Origin: Gracilimonas sediminicola
GTDB lineage: Bacteria; Bacteroidota; Rhodothermia; Balneolales; Balneolaceae
Assembly: GCF_024320785.1 (NCBI RefSeq)
Contig: NZ_JANDBC010000001.1
Span: 1,370,001 to 1,434,000 of the forward strand
Length of the DNA stretch: 64,000 nt
Direction: 5' to 3'
In this document: positions 1 to 8,438 of the stretch, piece after piece
Numbering within the stretch: position 1 is the first letter of the stretch
Layout of the letters: each line of letters opens with the position of its first letter
Made by a program: the position numbers and the translations under genes
The notes under the pieces: model-generated
Seen by the model: only the letters and a program-made list of their open reading frames with translations
Database searches by the model: none
What the model was told of the DNA's origin: nothing

Positions 1-2
1 AA

Positions 3-656
3 AGAATAATAACTGTTTTTGGTACTGATGGATTCGTGCAGGGAGTAACAGAAGATTTTCATTTTCGCCCTTTCACCGAACAGATTGAACCCATCGCTTT
101 AATACTGCTGCCAGAGGCTTTCAGCTTTATATCTTTGAAATTAAACGCCCAATTTAATGCGGAGACTATAGATGGACTGGAAAAAATCTGGAATAAGTTT
201 GCCCCGGGTCACGACTTTAATTATTTCTTTTTAGAGGACAAACTTAGCCAAAACTACACTTCTCAGTCTAAGCTCAGACAAGTAATTTTTGCTTTCTCTT
301 TTTTAGCCATACTTATTTCTTGTTTGGGATTACTGGGACTTACCAGTTTTACCGCAAAGCAGAAATCAAGCGAAATTGCAGTACGAAAGGTGTTGGGAGC
401 CCGTTATTTTGAAATTATCCAATTGATTTGGAAAGAATTACTCCTTCTCATTTTGTTGGCTTCTGTTTTCGCTATTCCCGTTTCCTGGATCTTTTTAACA
501 GAGTGGTTAGGTAATTTTGCATACAAAGTGGAACCTGGAGTGGCCCCATATGTATTCGGTGTATTGGTGATTTTAATACTGTCTGTATTAGTAACCAGCT
601 ATCATTCCCTTAAAGCAGCAATGGTTAACCCAACAGATTATTTAAGGTCGGAATGA
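3..656 (+). CDS. FtsX-like ABC transporter permease, C-terminal part
   Basis: The reading frame is open from the left edge, so the gene begins upstream and only the last ~217 residues are present. The first visible residues (TVFGTDGFVQGVTEDFHFRP) match the end of the periplasmic MacB-type domain. Three membrane helices follow, at about residues 90-112, 130-155 and 172-192 counted from the GTG at 36. The stretch KQKSSEIAVRKVLGAR between the first and second helix is the conserved cytoplasmic loop of the FtsX fold. The protein ends in NPTDYLRSE, a common tail of the long duplicated FtsX permeases of the FCB group. These permeases work with a MacB-type ATPase in lipoprotein or peptide export or cell-envelope signalling; that ATPase is not in the window. 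The 3' end overlaps the convergent next gene by 19 bp. Confidence 0.9.
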   Translation, partial: RIITVFGTDGFVQGVTEDFHFRPFTEQIEPIALILLPEAFSFISLKLNAQFNAETIDGLEKIWNKFAPGHDFNYFFLEDKLSQNYTSQSKLRQVIFAFSFLAILISCLGLLGLTSFTAKQKSSEIAVRKVLGARYFEIIQLIWKELLLLILLASVFAIPVSWIFLTEWLGNFAYKVEPGVAPYVFGVLVILILSVLVTSYHSLKAAMVNPTDYLRSE

Positions 657-1408
657 CCTTTCACTTTTTGGCTCCCTTTAAAACCATCTTTTAACGCGTC
701 CCAAAAAGTGCCTTTATCTTCCTTGATGTCTTCCGGTTTGAGGATCTCCAACTTCAATGCACCGCGGTAGAAAAAATACATGCTGATCGCCATCACGGTA
801 TGGGCTACATCCAAATGATTGAACCATTTATGAATACCGATTTCGCTGGTATAAAAGAAAGCGGCCAGCGTGGCAAAAATAACAGTGAGGAAGAATATGC
901 GGCTGCCTTCATTGCGGGTACGCCAGTACACCAGAAAATGAAGTGGGAGCACCACCAGTCCCAAACCATAAGCCGAATGCACCTGTATGAAAAAGAAGTT
1001 TAAGGTGGTAAAAGTGATCACCGCAAATGTGAGCAACTCCACTAAGTTTGCAACCTCCAGAAACTTGCCGAATTTATCATTAATCACGGGCTGAGCATGC
1101 ATAATGGAGGCCCGCTCAATGGCCATCACCGCCAGCATACTGATCAGCCAGCCCGGAAGCTTCCACGACAATCCCACCGCATATTGAAAAGCATGTCCCA
1201 GAATTCCTCCAAGAAACGTAGCAATGGCCATAATCAGGAAGTACCAACGAATGTACTGATGAACTTTTCCTTTTTTATCCAGCTTCGCCAGTTTGTAGAA
1301 TGCATACACACAAACGGAAGTAATCCAAAGATCGGTGAAGGTAACCATCGGCTCCATGATGGTGATATCAAATACTTCAATCGATGGCTGTCCTGAGTCT
1401 GACTGCAT
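638..1408 (-). CDS. Conserved multi-pass membrane protein, unknown function
   Basis: A 256-residue protein with about seven hydrophobic segments and a charged C-terminal tail (about residues 220-256, rich in Lys, Asp and Glu). I see no catalytic motif I can name. Scattered polar residues inside the membrane part (H72, H109, H202 region) could bind a ligand or metal, but this is a guess. The ATG at 1408 gives a first helix at about residue 22-40. It is convergent with the upstream permease and divergent from the phosphonate operon, with a 191-bp gap that must hold promoters for both directions. Function unassigned; the gene itself looks real because the whole frame has membrane-protein composition. 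Confidence 0.75.
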   Translation of the reverse strand: MQSDSGQPSIEVFDITIMEPMVTFTDLWITSVCVYAFYKLAKLDKKGKVHQYIRWYFLIMAIATFLGGILGHAFQYAVGLSWKLPGWLISMLAVMAIERASIMHAQPVINDKFGKFLEVANLVELLTFAVITFTTLNFFFIQVHSAYGLGLVVLPLHFLVYWRTRNEGSRIFFLTVIFATLAAFFYTSEIGIHKWFNHLDVAHTVMAISMYFFYRGALKLEILKPEDIKEDKGTFWDALKDGFKGSQKVKGHSDLK

Positions 1409-1599
1409 GTCTCCCTGTTTTGAATTCGGTTAATCAATCCACTAAAAATAACAGAAATGGAATAATTCCCGAATCTTTAAAAAACTGAAGTCATTTCTGC
1501 CTTTAAATTATCCCGATATTATTCCAAAAGGGACTGCGATTTGATTCATTCTTGCCTTATTTTGGCTTGATCGAATTTTAAATACCAAATCAGCTGTAA

Positions 1600-2892
1600 A
1601 TGAAGCAAGTATATGTAGGGATGGGTACAGATATTATCCATCACGGCCACATAAACATTATTGAAAAGGCAAGAGAGTTAGGGGAAGTGACCGTAGGATT
1701 ATTGTCGGACGAAGCCGTTACCAAATTCAGCCGCATTCCTTTCCTGGAGTATGAAGAACGAAAGCGTATTCTGGAAAATATCAAAGGCGTCAGCAAGGTT
1801 GTTCTCCAAAAAACACTGGACTATGAAGAAAACCTACGAAAGTTAAAGCCTGATTATGTGGTTCATGGAACTGATTGGAAAGTGGGCCCCCAGAAGCACG
1901 TCCGCCAGAAAGTTATCAGCATATTGGACGAGTGGGGAGGCAGGCTGGTGGAGCCGGATTATACCGAGGGGATATCATCATCCGGGCTTCGGGAGGCCTT
2001 ACGTGAAATTGGCACCACCCCCGATATCCGCAGAAAAATGCTGCGACGTCTTTTGTCGGCAAAGCCTATCGTACGGGTAATGGAAGCTCACAACGGCATC
2101 TCAAGCCTTATTGTTGAAGAAACTAAAGTAGAAGCCGAGGGTGAACTGAGAGAGTTTGATGCCATCTGGGTTAGCAGCCTCACCGACTCTACCGCAAAAG
2201 GAAAACCAGACACGGAATACGTGGACCGGACATCCCGAATTCAAACCATCAGCGATATTCTCGATGTAACCACTAAACCCATCATTCTGGATGGGGACAC
2301 CGGTGGACCCATTGAACACTTCGAGCTGATGGTAAAGAACATGGAGCGACTGGGAGTTTCTGCCGTCATTATTGAAGATAAATCCGGCTTGAAAAGAAAC
2401 TCGTTATTCGGAACTGAAGTGAAGCAGGAGTTGGAAGATATTGATGTATTCTGCGAGAAAATTTCCAACGCCAAGAAAGCTCAGGTAACTTCTGACTTCA
2501 TGATTATTTCCCGAATCGAGAGCCTGATTGCAAATGCAGGTATGGATGAAGCCCTGAAACGCGCGAAGGCTTACATTGAGGCTGGCACCGATGGAATCAT
2601 GATTCACAGTCGTAAAAAAGATGGCGAAGAAATCTTCGAGTTCATGAAGGAGTATCAAAAGTTTGATTATAAAGTGCCGGCCATTTCGGTGCCCTCTTCC
2701 TATAATCAGTTTACCGAGCAGGAGCTGATTGATGCCGGATTTAACATTGTGATTTATGCCAACCACCTGCTGCGGAGTGCATTCCCGGCGATGAAGAAAA
2801 CGGCTGAATCTATTCTTACTCACAAACGCTCACTTGAAGCGGACCAATACTGTATGTCGATCAAAGAAATTCTGGATATCCTTCCAAACTGA
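1600..2892 (+). CDS. aepX: Phosphoenolpyruvate mutase with N-terminal cytidylyltransferase-like domain
   Basis: First committed enzyme of phosphonate synthesis: rearranges phosphoenolpyruvate to phosphonopyruvate, making the C-P bond. Two domains are visible. Residues 1-140 are a nucleotidyltransferase of the glycerol-3-phosphate cytidylyltransferase type, with HHGH at 14-17 and ISSSGLR at 125-131. Residues ~150-430 are the mutase of the isocitrate-lyase superfamily, with DGDTGG at 231-236 and the PEP-mutase hallmark EDKSGLKRNS at 259-268, which separates mutases from the related lyases. The 430-residue length matches the fused AepX form known from some Bacteroidota. It heads a tight operon: 5 bp to the decarboxylase, then the transaminase. 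The N-terminal domain may activate a phosphonate or sugar with CTP; this is inferred. The mutase call is nearly certain. Confidence 0.96.
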   Translation: MKQVYVGMGTDIIHHGHINIIEKARELGEVTVGLLSDEAVTKFSRIPFLEYEERKRILENIKGVSKVVLQKTLDYEENLRKLKPDYVVHGTDWKVGPQKHVRQKVISILDEWGGRLVEPDYTEGISSSGLREALREIGTTPDIRRKMLRRLLSAKPIVRVMEAHNGISSLIVEETKVEAEGELREFDAIWVSSLTDSTAKGKPDTEYVDRTSRIQTISDILDVTTKPIILDGDTGGPIEHFELMVKNMERLGVSAVIIEDKSGLKRNSLFGTEVKQELEDIDVFCEKISNAKKAQVTSDFMIISRIESLIANAGMDEALKRAKAYIEAGTDGIMIHSRKKDGEEIFEFMKEYQKFDYKVPAISVPSSYNQFTEQELIDAGFNIVIYANHLLRSAFPAMKKTAESILTHKRSLEADQYCMSIKEILDILPN

Positions 2893-2897
2893 TACCT

Positions 2898-4022
2898 ATG
2901 CTAAAACCCGCTTTTTTATATGAACAGCTGGAGAAAAAGGGCGTCGAGTTTATGCTGGGCGTACCCGATTCCCTGCTAAAGCACTTTGGCTCTTACGCTT
3001 TTGATAAGGGTAATACCTTAATTGCTGCCAACGAAGGCGGGGCATTAGCAATTGCCTCCGGGTATCATCTTGCAACAGGAAAAATTCCGCTGGTTTACCT
3101 CCAGAATTCAGGCTTTGGCAACATTGTAAACCCACTTACTTCACTAACCGACGAGGAGGTTTACTCCATCCCCGCTTTGATTATGGTTGGCTGGAGAGGG
3201 AAGCCGGGAACCAATGATGAACCCCAGCACCTCAAACCCGGGAGAACTCAGGAAGAGCAATTGAAAGCTCTGGATCTACCCTACTCGATCTTGAGCAGCG
3301 ATGAACAGCAGGTAGAGAAACAGCTCGGTACGGCCTTTGATACCATGAGGAAGAAATCCTCTCCGTACGTGCTTCTGGTTCCCCCTGATACTTTTGAGAA
3401 GTATGCATTTCAGGGCGACTCCAAAACCCATTCATATTCATTGAAACGGGAGGAAGTGCTCGAGCAGCTCGTTCAGAAGTTTGGGGAGAAGGACATTATT
3501 GTATCGACCACCGGCAAAACTTCGCGGGAGCTTTTTGAACTGAGGAAAAAACACGGGCTCGGACACCACCGCGATTTCCTTACGGTAGGCAGTATGGGGC
3601 ACGCATCCCAGATAGCGCTGGGTATCGCTATGGAAAAGAAAAACCGGCGGGTATTTTGCATAGATGGTGACGGAGCTATGATCATGCATATGGGAGCTCT
3701 GGCGATTATCGGGGAGCAACAGCCTTCTAACTACTATCATATTCTGATCAACAATGGAGCACATGAGTCGGTTGGCGGCCAGCCCACTGCCGGATTCCAT
3801 ATAGACTTTGGAAAAATTGCAGAAGGCTGCGGATACAAACAAACATTCCGGGTAAGCGATCTCTCTTCTTTGAACGACAAGTTTGATGAGTTTGTGAATG
3901 CTGAAGGACCCGTTTTGTTGGAGATCATGACACAAACCGGAGCCCGCTCAGATTTAGGCCGCCCCACGCTTTCGCCCACAGAAAACAAGGAAAATTTCAT
4001 GCAATTTCTTTCAGAGGATTGA
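2898..4022 (+). CDS. aepY: Phosphonopyruvate decarboxylase
   Basis: A thiamine-diphosphate-dependent enzyme that decarboxylates phosphonopyruvate to phosphonoacetaldehyde, pulling the unfavourable mutase reaction forward. At 374 residues it has the short two-domain form of this family (PYR and PP domains without the central domain of larger ThDP enzymes). The probable catalytic Glu is E46 in AANEGGA. The ThDP/Mg signature runs from GDGA (257-260) to NN (285-286). HESVGGQPT (289-297) is typical of phosphonopyruvate decarboxylases and the related sulfopyruvate decarboxylases. The neighbours decide for the phosphonate substrate: PEP mutase lies 5 bp upstream and AEP transaminase 3 bp downstream. 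Cytoplasmic. Confidence 0.95.
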   Translation: MLKPAFLYEQLEKKGVEFMLGVPDSLLKHFGSYAFDKGNTLIAANEGGALAIASGYHLATGKIPLVYLQNSGFGNIVNPLTSLTDEEVYSIPALIMVGWRGKPGTNDEPQHLKPGRTQEEQLKALDLPYSILSSDEQQVEKQLGTAFDTMRKKSSPYVLLVPPDTFEKYAFQGDSKTHSYSLKREEVLEQLVQKFGEKDIIVSTTGKTSRELFELRKKHGLGHHRDFLTVGSMGHASQIALGIAMEKKNRRVFCIDGDGAMIMHMGALAIIGEQQPSNYYHILINNGAHESVGGQPTAGFHIDFGKIAEGCGYKQTFRVSDLSSLNDKFDEFVNAEGPVLLEIMTQTGARSDLGRPTLSPTENKENFMQFLSED

Positions 4023-4025
4023 CAC

Positions 4026-5114
4026 ATGCAGGATCTTGAACGAAAAATTTTACTAAACCCCGGCCCCGGAACCACCTCCCAAAATACAAAGGAAGCTCTG
4101 GTAGTGAATGACATCTGTCCCCGTGAAGGAGAATTCGGGGCGATCATGAATGAGATTGTGGACGGCCTGTTAGCAATCGGTAATGGGCAGGATGATTACG
4201 AAGCCTGCCTATTTGCAGCCAGTGGCACAGGAGCTGTTGAAGCCATATTGACTTCCGCCCTGGATGCTTCAAAAAAAGTGCTCATTGTTACCAATGGTGC
4301 GTATGGCATCAGAATGAGACAGATTTGTGAATCTTATCAGCTACCTCATGAAACCATTCATGAGTTTGGCGATTATCCTGACGTAAAAGCTATCCGACAA
4401 CGATTACAAGAAGGCGACTTTACGCACCTGGCTGTTATCCATCACGAAACTTCTACCGGCATGATGAATCCGCTGGAAGAATTCTGTGAACTTTGTGATG
4501 AACTGGATATCACCCTGATCGTGGATGCCATGAGTTCATACGGGGCCTATCCAATGGACCTGAAAAAGCTGAACATTGATTACCTCGCGGCTTCCTCCAA
4601 TAAATGCATTCATGGAGTCGCGGGACTTTCGTTCGTGATTTTCAACAAAGAACAGATACAATCTCTCAAGAAAAGCTCCGGCAGCTTCTATTTTGACTTA
4701 TACAAACAGTGGAAGTATCTGAAGGAGAGCAATCAACTGCGCTTTACACCTCCGGTTCAGGTGTGCTATGCCTTTAAGCAAGCCATTGAAGAAACGCTGA
4801 AAGAAACAACGGAAAAGCGATGGGAGCGCTATCAAAGGAATTGGCAGATTTTATACGATGGGTTAAAGGAGCTCGGATTCGAATTTTACCTTCCTGATGA
4901 GCAGCAATCAAAAATTCTGATCGCTGTAAAACGTACCGGGATTCTTCCGAAGGGTTTTGACCATTTTCATGACGCATTGTATGAAAGAAACATCACCGTT
5001 TATCCGGGCGTTATACCGGAAACGGATACCTTTCGCATGGCAGTGATTGGAGATTTATTCGAAGAGGATCTGAAGTATGTAATTGCTGAGATTCGATCAT
5101 ACCTGAAAAAATGA
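4026..5114 (+). CDS. 2-Aminoethylphosphonate aminotransferase (PhnW-like)
   Basis: A class V PLP-dependent aminotransferase that should run in the biosynthetic direction here, converting phosphonoacetaldehyde to 2-aminoethylphosphonate (AEP). Family marks are LLNPGPGTTS at 9-18, ICPREGEFG at 30-38, and the PLP lysine K193 in SSNKCIHGVAG (190-200). D167 (IVDAMSSYG) should pair with the pyridine nitrogen. The 362-residue length is normal for PhnW. In catabolic operons this enzyme sits next to a phosphonatase; none is present here, and the gene directly follows the mutase and decarboxylase, so biosynthesis is the better reading (often called AepZ). The stop overlaps the start of the next gene (ATGA at 5111-5114), implying translational coupling. 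Confidence 0.94.
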   Translation: MQDLERKILLNPGPGTTSQNTKEALVVNDICPREGEFGAIMNEIVDGLLAIGNGQDDYEACLFAASGTGAVEAILTSALDASKKVLIVTNGAYGIRMRQICESYQLPHETIHEFGDYPDVKAIRQRLQEGDFTHLAVIHHETSTGMMNPLEEFCELCDELDITLIVDAMSSYGAYPMDLKKLNIDYLAASSNKCIHGVAGLSFVIFNKEQIQSLKKSSGSFYFDLYKQWKYLKESNQLRFTPPVQVCYAFKQAIEETLKETTEKRWERYQRNWQILYDGLKELGFEFYLPDEQQSKILIAVKRTGILPKGFDHFHDALYERNITVYPGVIPETDTFRMAVIGDLFEEDLKYVIAEIRSYLKK

Positions 5115-7522
5115 TGAGCTCTGTGAAGACGCGAAACATACTGTTCGTTCTTGTTATCGGTTACCTCCTATCTTTTGGGTTCTTATCGTACAGGGCATTG
5201 AACCTTCAGTTCAACGGCGAACTGATTGCCCTGCTTCCCGATGACAACAACCACCTTTCCACCTACAAAAAGCTCGAGCAGCTCAATTCAACCGAGGGAG
5301 GCTTTTCGCTCGTCATTCACTCGGATAATGGCGAACCGGTAATTGAGCCGGCCCATGCCATTCGCGATACCCTTTTGAAGCTTACAGCTAATGGAAAACG
5401 GATTTTCCGTGGAGCTGAATTAGAGAATGACCTATACGATATCCGGGAATCGGCTTTATTTTTAATGACGGAAAATGAGCTTGACCGGCTTTATGAAGAG
5501 GTGGATGAGTACGTTACGCAAAAGAAGCTGGAGGCCAATCCTCTGTACGTGGATTTTGAGAAAGATGGAGCTGAAGAACAACCCAATTTAGAATTAGGAG
5601 CCCTTTCTTCGGTTTTGCTTGAGGAAGTAGCCAATACCCGCCGCTACAAAATGAATGAAGATAGCTCGGTCATAAGCATGCTGTTTTTGCCGGACTTTCC
5701 GAAAAGTGATTATACAAATGTGGAGCAAACCTACCAGCTGCTGCTGCAAAAGAAATCCGAGATCCAGCAGAATTACAACGGGTTGGAGCTGTTTTGGGGC
5801 GGCTCCTACGTAGATCACTACCACAAAATTAATGACATTCAGGCTTCCATCACCAAAGCGCTTATCATTGGCATCCTCAGCCTGATCGGCTTTCTTGTGG
5901 CGTACATGATACTTATTAACCGAAAGTCGGCATATAAAGCCGGGTATATCTTGCTGGATCTCGGGCTGATGTTTTTTGTGTTATTCTCCGGTTTCATCAT
6001 TTCCATTGGCCTGTCTTCATTTTTGTTTAATGAAATCAATGTATTTACGGGCATTATTTTCAGCATTCTGTTCGGCATTAACCTGGACTATATTCTGCAC
6101 CTGTATTCAGCGAATAAGCAGCACCCACCGAGTCTGACCTCCATTCGCAGGTTGTTATCGTCCTACCTCTTTTCAACCCGCCCCATTCTTTTAAGCTGCC
6201 TTACGACCGGACTCGCAATTATGAGCCTGATTTTTGCAGAGTTCAACGGGTTCATCCAATTCGGCATCATATTTTTTATCAATATTTTGGTGAACCTCTT
6301 TTCTACCTACCTGTTTTTGCTCTTTTCTCCTTCTGTTTCAAAACGCACGGCCGGCAATCAGGAGTCAGTGAGTTTACTGGATGGGTCTTTACCCGGCCTC
6401 AGCAGACGAACCCGATCTGTGGCACTTCCTTTACTGTTGACTGTAATTTCCATAGGTGCTTTTTTCGGGGCCCGGTCGCTTAGTTTCAACTTTAATTTTT
6501 CTGATCTGGAGCCCGATTCCGGCCCTTCCGCCTTCGATTCATTCAACTCAGAGACCGAAGAAGGAGGTGGCTACCATGAGCCCTCCTACTTTATCACCGA
6601 TAACATTCAGCAGTCAAAAGACTTGTTTTTTGAAATCAGCGAAGGTATTGGGAATGAATACAAAGATATTGAACGAGTGGAATCTTTCTCAACCCGCTAC
6701 CCGGTAAGTGAGCAAGAGTTAAGTATGAAATCCCGGAAAGTAGCAGGCATTCAGCAGCTTTTAACGAATAATGAAGAGTTTCTCGCAAATCTTGATCCCG
6801 AAGAAAAGGAAGTGATCGAGATCGCAGAGAATACGGTTCCCCCCACTATTGAGACCCTTCCCAATTATATAAAAAACCGATTCTTCTTTAAGGATGGCTC
6901 CATTGCCCCTCTTGTGATTATCTACCCTGCCATGAGTTTGTCGAACGGAGAAACTTCCATTCAGTTTAGAAAAAGCTCCGGCTCTATCCGTATTGATTCC
7001 GGGAAAACATTTTATGCCGCCAGTACTTCTATTATTGCATCCAGCATTTTAGAGCTGTTGATCCGCGAATCCACCTTTCTGTTTGTAGCTCCTCTTCTTA
7101 CAATTTTTGGAATCCTTTTGGTTTACTACCGTTCGTTATTGCAGGCTTTGATGGCAGTCGCTCCACTACTGATTACGATAGGTATGCTGCTCACCATCCG
7201 GTCTGTTTTTCCTTTCGATATCAACCTGTACAATGTCATCGTTTTCCCCATCATCATCGGGGTGGGCGCTGATAATGGAATTCACCTGGTGGATTCCTGG
7301 ATCAAAAATAATTCAGGGTTCTTGTCCTATTTTCTGTCGGAGCGTTTTCCCGTATTAGCAGCCTGCTCAGTAACGACCATCTTAGGTTTTATAGGGCTCA
7401 TGTTTATAGATCATCCCGGGATGGAATCGGTAGGCATACTTGCCATAGCGGGGATTACCACCACGTTACTGGCCACTTATTTTACTGCACTTCTGCTGCA
7501 GACGTACGTTCTAAAGAAGTAA
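5111..7522 (+). CDS. RND-superfamily exporter, MMPL/HpnN-like
   Basis: An 803-residue transporter with the duplicated RND layout: one helix near residues 8-28, a large extracytoplasmic loop to about 245, five helices to about 405, then a second half with a helix near 437-452, a second soluble loop, and five helices from about 650 to the end. It belongs with the MMPL and HpnN type exporters (COG1033), which move lipids and lipid-linked molecules to the outer envelope, rather than with drug pumps that need a separate adaptor protein. It is the fourth gene of the AEP operon and overlaps the transaminase by 4 bp, so its cargo is plausibly an AEP-containing lipid; this is inference from position. 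Two adjacent ATGs (5111, 5114) could start it. Its 3' end overlaps the convergent CDP-alcohol phosphotransferase by 41 bp. Confidence 0.88.
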   Translation: MMSSVKTRNILFVLVIGYLLSFGFLSYRALNLQFNGELIALLPDDNNHLSTYKKLEQLNSTEGGFSLVIHSDNGEPVIEPAHAIRDTLLKLTANGKRIFRGAELENDLYDIRESALFLMTENELDRLYEEVDEYVTQKKLEANPLYVDFEKDGAEEQPNLELGALSSVLLEEVANTRRYKMNEDSSVISMLFLPDFPKSDYTNVEQTYQLLLQKKSEIQQNYNGLELFWGGSYVDHYHKINDIQASITKALIIGILSLIGFLVAYMILINRKSAYKAGYILLDLGLMFFVLFSGFIISIGLSSFLFNEINVFTGIIFSILFGINLDYILHLYSANKQHPPSLTSIRRLLSSYLFSTRPILLSCLTTGLAIMSLIFAEFNGFIQFGIIFFINILVNLFSTYLFLLFSPSVSKRTAGNQESVSLLDGSLPGLSRRTRSVALPLLLTVISIGAFFGARSLSFNFNFSDLEPDSGPSAFDSFNSETEEGGGYHEPSYFITDNIQQSKDLFFEISEGIGNEYKDIERVESFSTRYPVSEQELSMKSRKVAGIQQLLTNNEEFLANLDPEEKEVIEIAENTVPPTIETLPNYIKNRFFFKDGSIAPLVIIYPAMSLSNGETSIQFRKSSGSIRIDSGKTFYAASTSIIASSILELLIRESTFLFVAPLLTIFGILLVYYRSLLQALMAVAPLLITIGMLLTIRSVFPFDINLYNVIVFPIIIGVGADNGIHLVDSWIKNNSGFLSYFLSERFPVLAACSVTTILGFIGLMFIDHPGMESVGILAIAGITTTLLATYFTALLLQTYVLKK

Positions 7523-8432
7523 GATCCCAGTCTTCAATCTCATTCAGAATTCGCCGATCTACCTGATTTTGCTTCTTCCCAACTAAAAGATATAGCCCGT
7601 AAGAGGCGATATTCGCAATTACATAGATGTCGATGCGCCCAAACAAACTGGATACCAGGATTCCATTCCGCATTACATTAGAACCACACACCCAAGCCCA
7701 TCCTGCCAGCATTTTTCGACTATTGCGCTCGTAGATTTCTTTGAATTTTTGAGGATCCTGCTCCCTCGCTTCTTCAAAGATTCGGGTTGTTTCATCGCTT
7801 CTGAATTTGATCTTGTTTTGTCGCTTCACATAATCAATCAAGACGGGATAGGTAACCTTTCGAAGCAGAGAAGATGTTCTGTCAAAATTTTCTTTGATGT
7901 GATCAACGGGCGGATTCCGGTGTTTGGAATCTGTCAGGCTAAAGTGAAGGAACTCCCCTTTATAATATTCATACAAGTTCGATTTGATACTGTGTACATA
8001 ACCGGAAGTAAGCCCCAAAGCTAATATACCGGCAAGGGTGTATGTATCCGTAAAATAGAGCAACCCGAACAGATAGCAACTGATAAAAACCAGCATATCA
8101 TTAAAGAAATCGAGGTACTTCCCCATTTCCGATCGCTGATCATAAATACGGGCCGCTTGTCCGTCTGCACTGTCCATCAATCCTGCAAAAGTAACCAGCA
8201 CAAACCCGATGGAAGTGTACAACAGAACATCCTGCCAATACAGTAAAACCCCTCCGGTTACCCCGATCAGCATCCCCAAAACAGAAATATTGGTGGGAGT
8301 AAATTTTAGCTTATGAAAAAACTTGGCAAGCACATACCCACAAGGGCGACTGAAATAAAGATCATAACCTTCCTCAACAATTCTATTCTTAATCGACTTG
8401 TCGTACTCGCTGAAAAAACCCTTCGAAGACAT
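7482..8432 (-). CDS. CDP-alcohol phosphotransferase family enzyme
   Basis: An integral membrane enzyme that displaces CMP from a CDP- or CMP-linked donor. The full family signature D-x2-DG-x2-AR-x8-G-x3-D-x3-D is present: D87, D90, G91, A94, R95, G104, D108, D112. The N-terminal 45 residues and a long soluble insert (about residues 160-245, with many charged residues) make it larger (316 residues) than PgsA or Pss types; a separate PgsA-like gene is at 31416-32009. Next to an AEP operon and not far from a PntC-like gene, a likely role is moving AEP from CMP-AEP to a lipid alcohol such as diacylglycerol, giving a phosphonolipid. Inositol- or glycerol-type acceptors remain possible. It follows the PLD-family gene by 6 bp on the same strand. 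Confidence 0.9.
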   Translation of the reverse strand: MSSKGFFSEYDKSIKNRIVEEGYDLYFSRPCGYVLAKFFHKLKFTPTNISVLGMLIGVTGGVLLYWQDVLLYTSIGFVLVTFAGLMDSADGQAARIYDQRSEMGKYLDFFNDMLVFISCYLFGLLYFTDTYTLAGILALGLTSGYVHSIKSNLYEYYKGEFLHFSLTDSKHRNPPVDHIKENFDRTSSLLRKVTYPVLIDYVKRQNKIKFRSDETTRIFEEAREQDPQKFKEIYERNSRKMLAGWAWVCGSNVMRNGILVSSLFGRIDIYVIANIASYGLYLLVGKKQNQVDRRILNEIEDWDLTSLERTSAAEVQ

Positions 8433-8438
8433 CTATGG

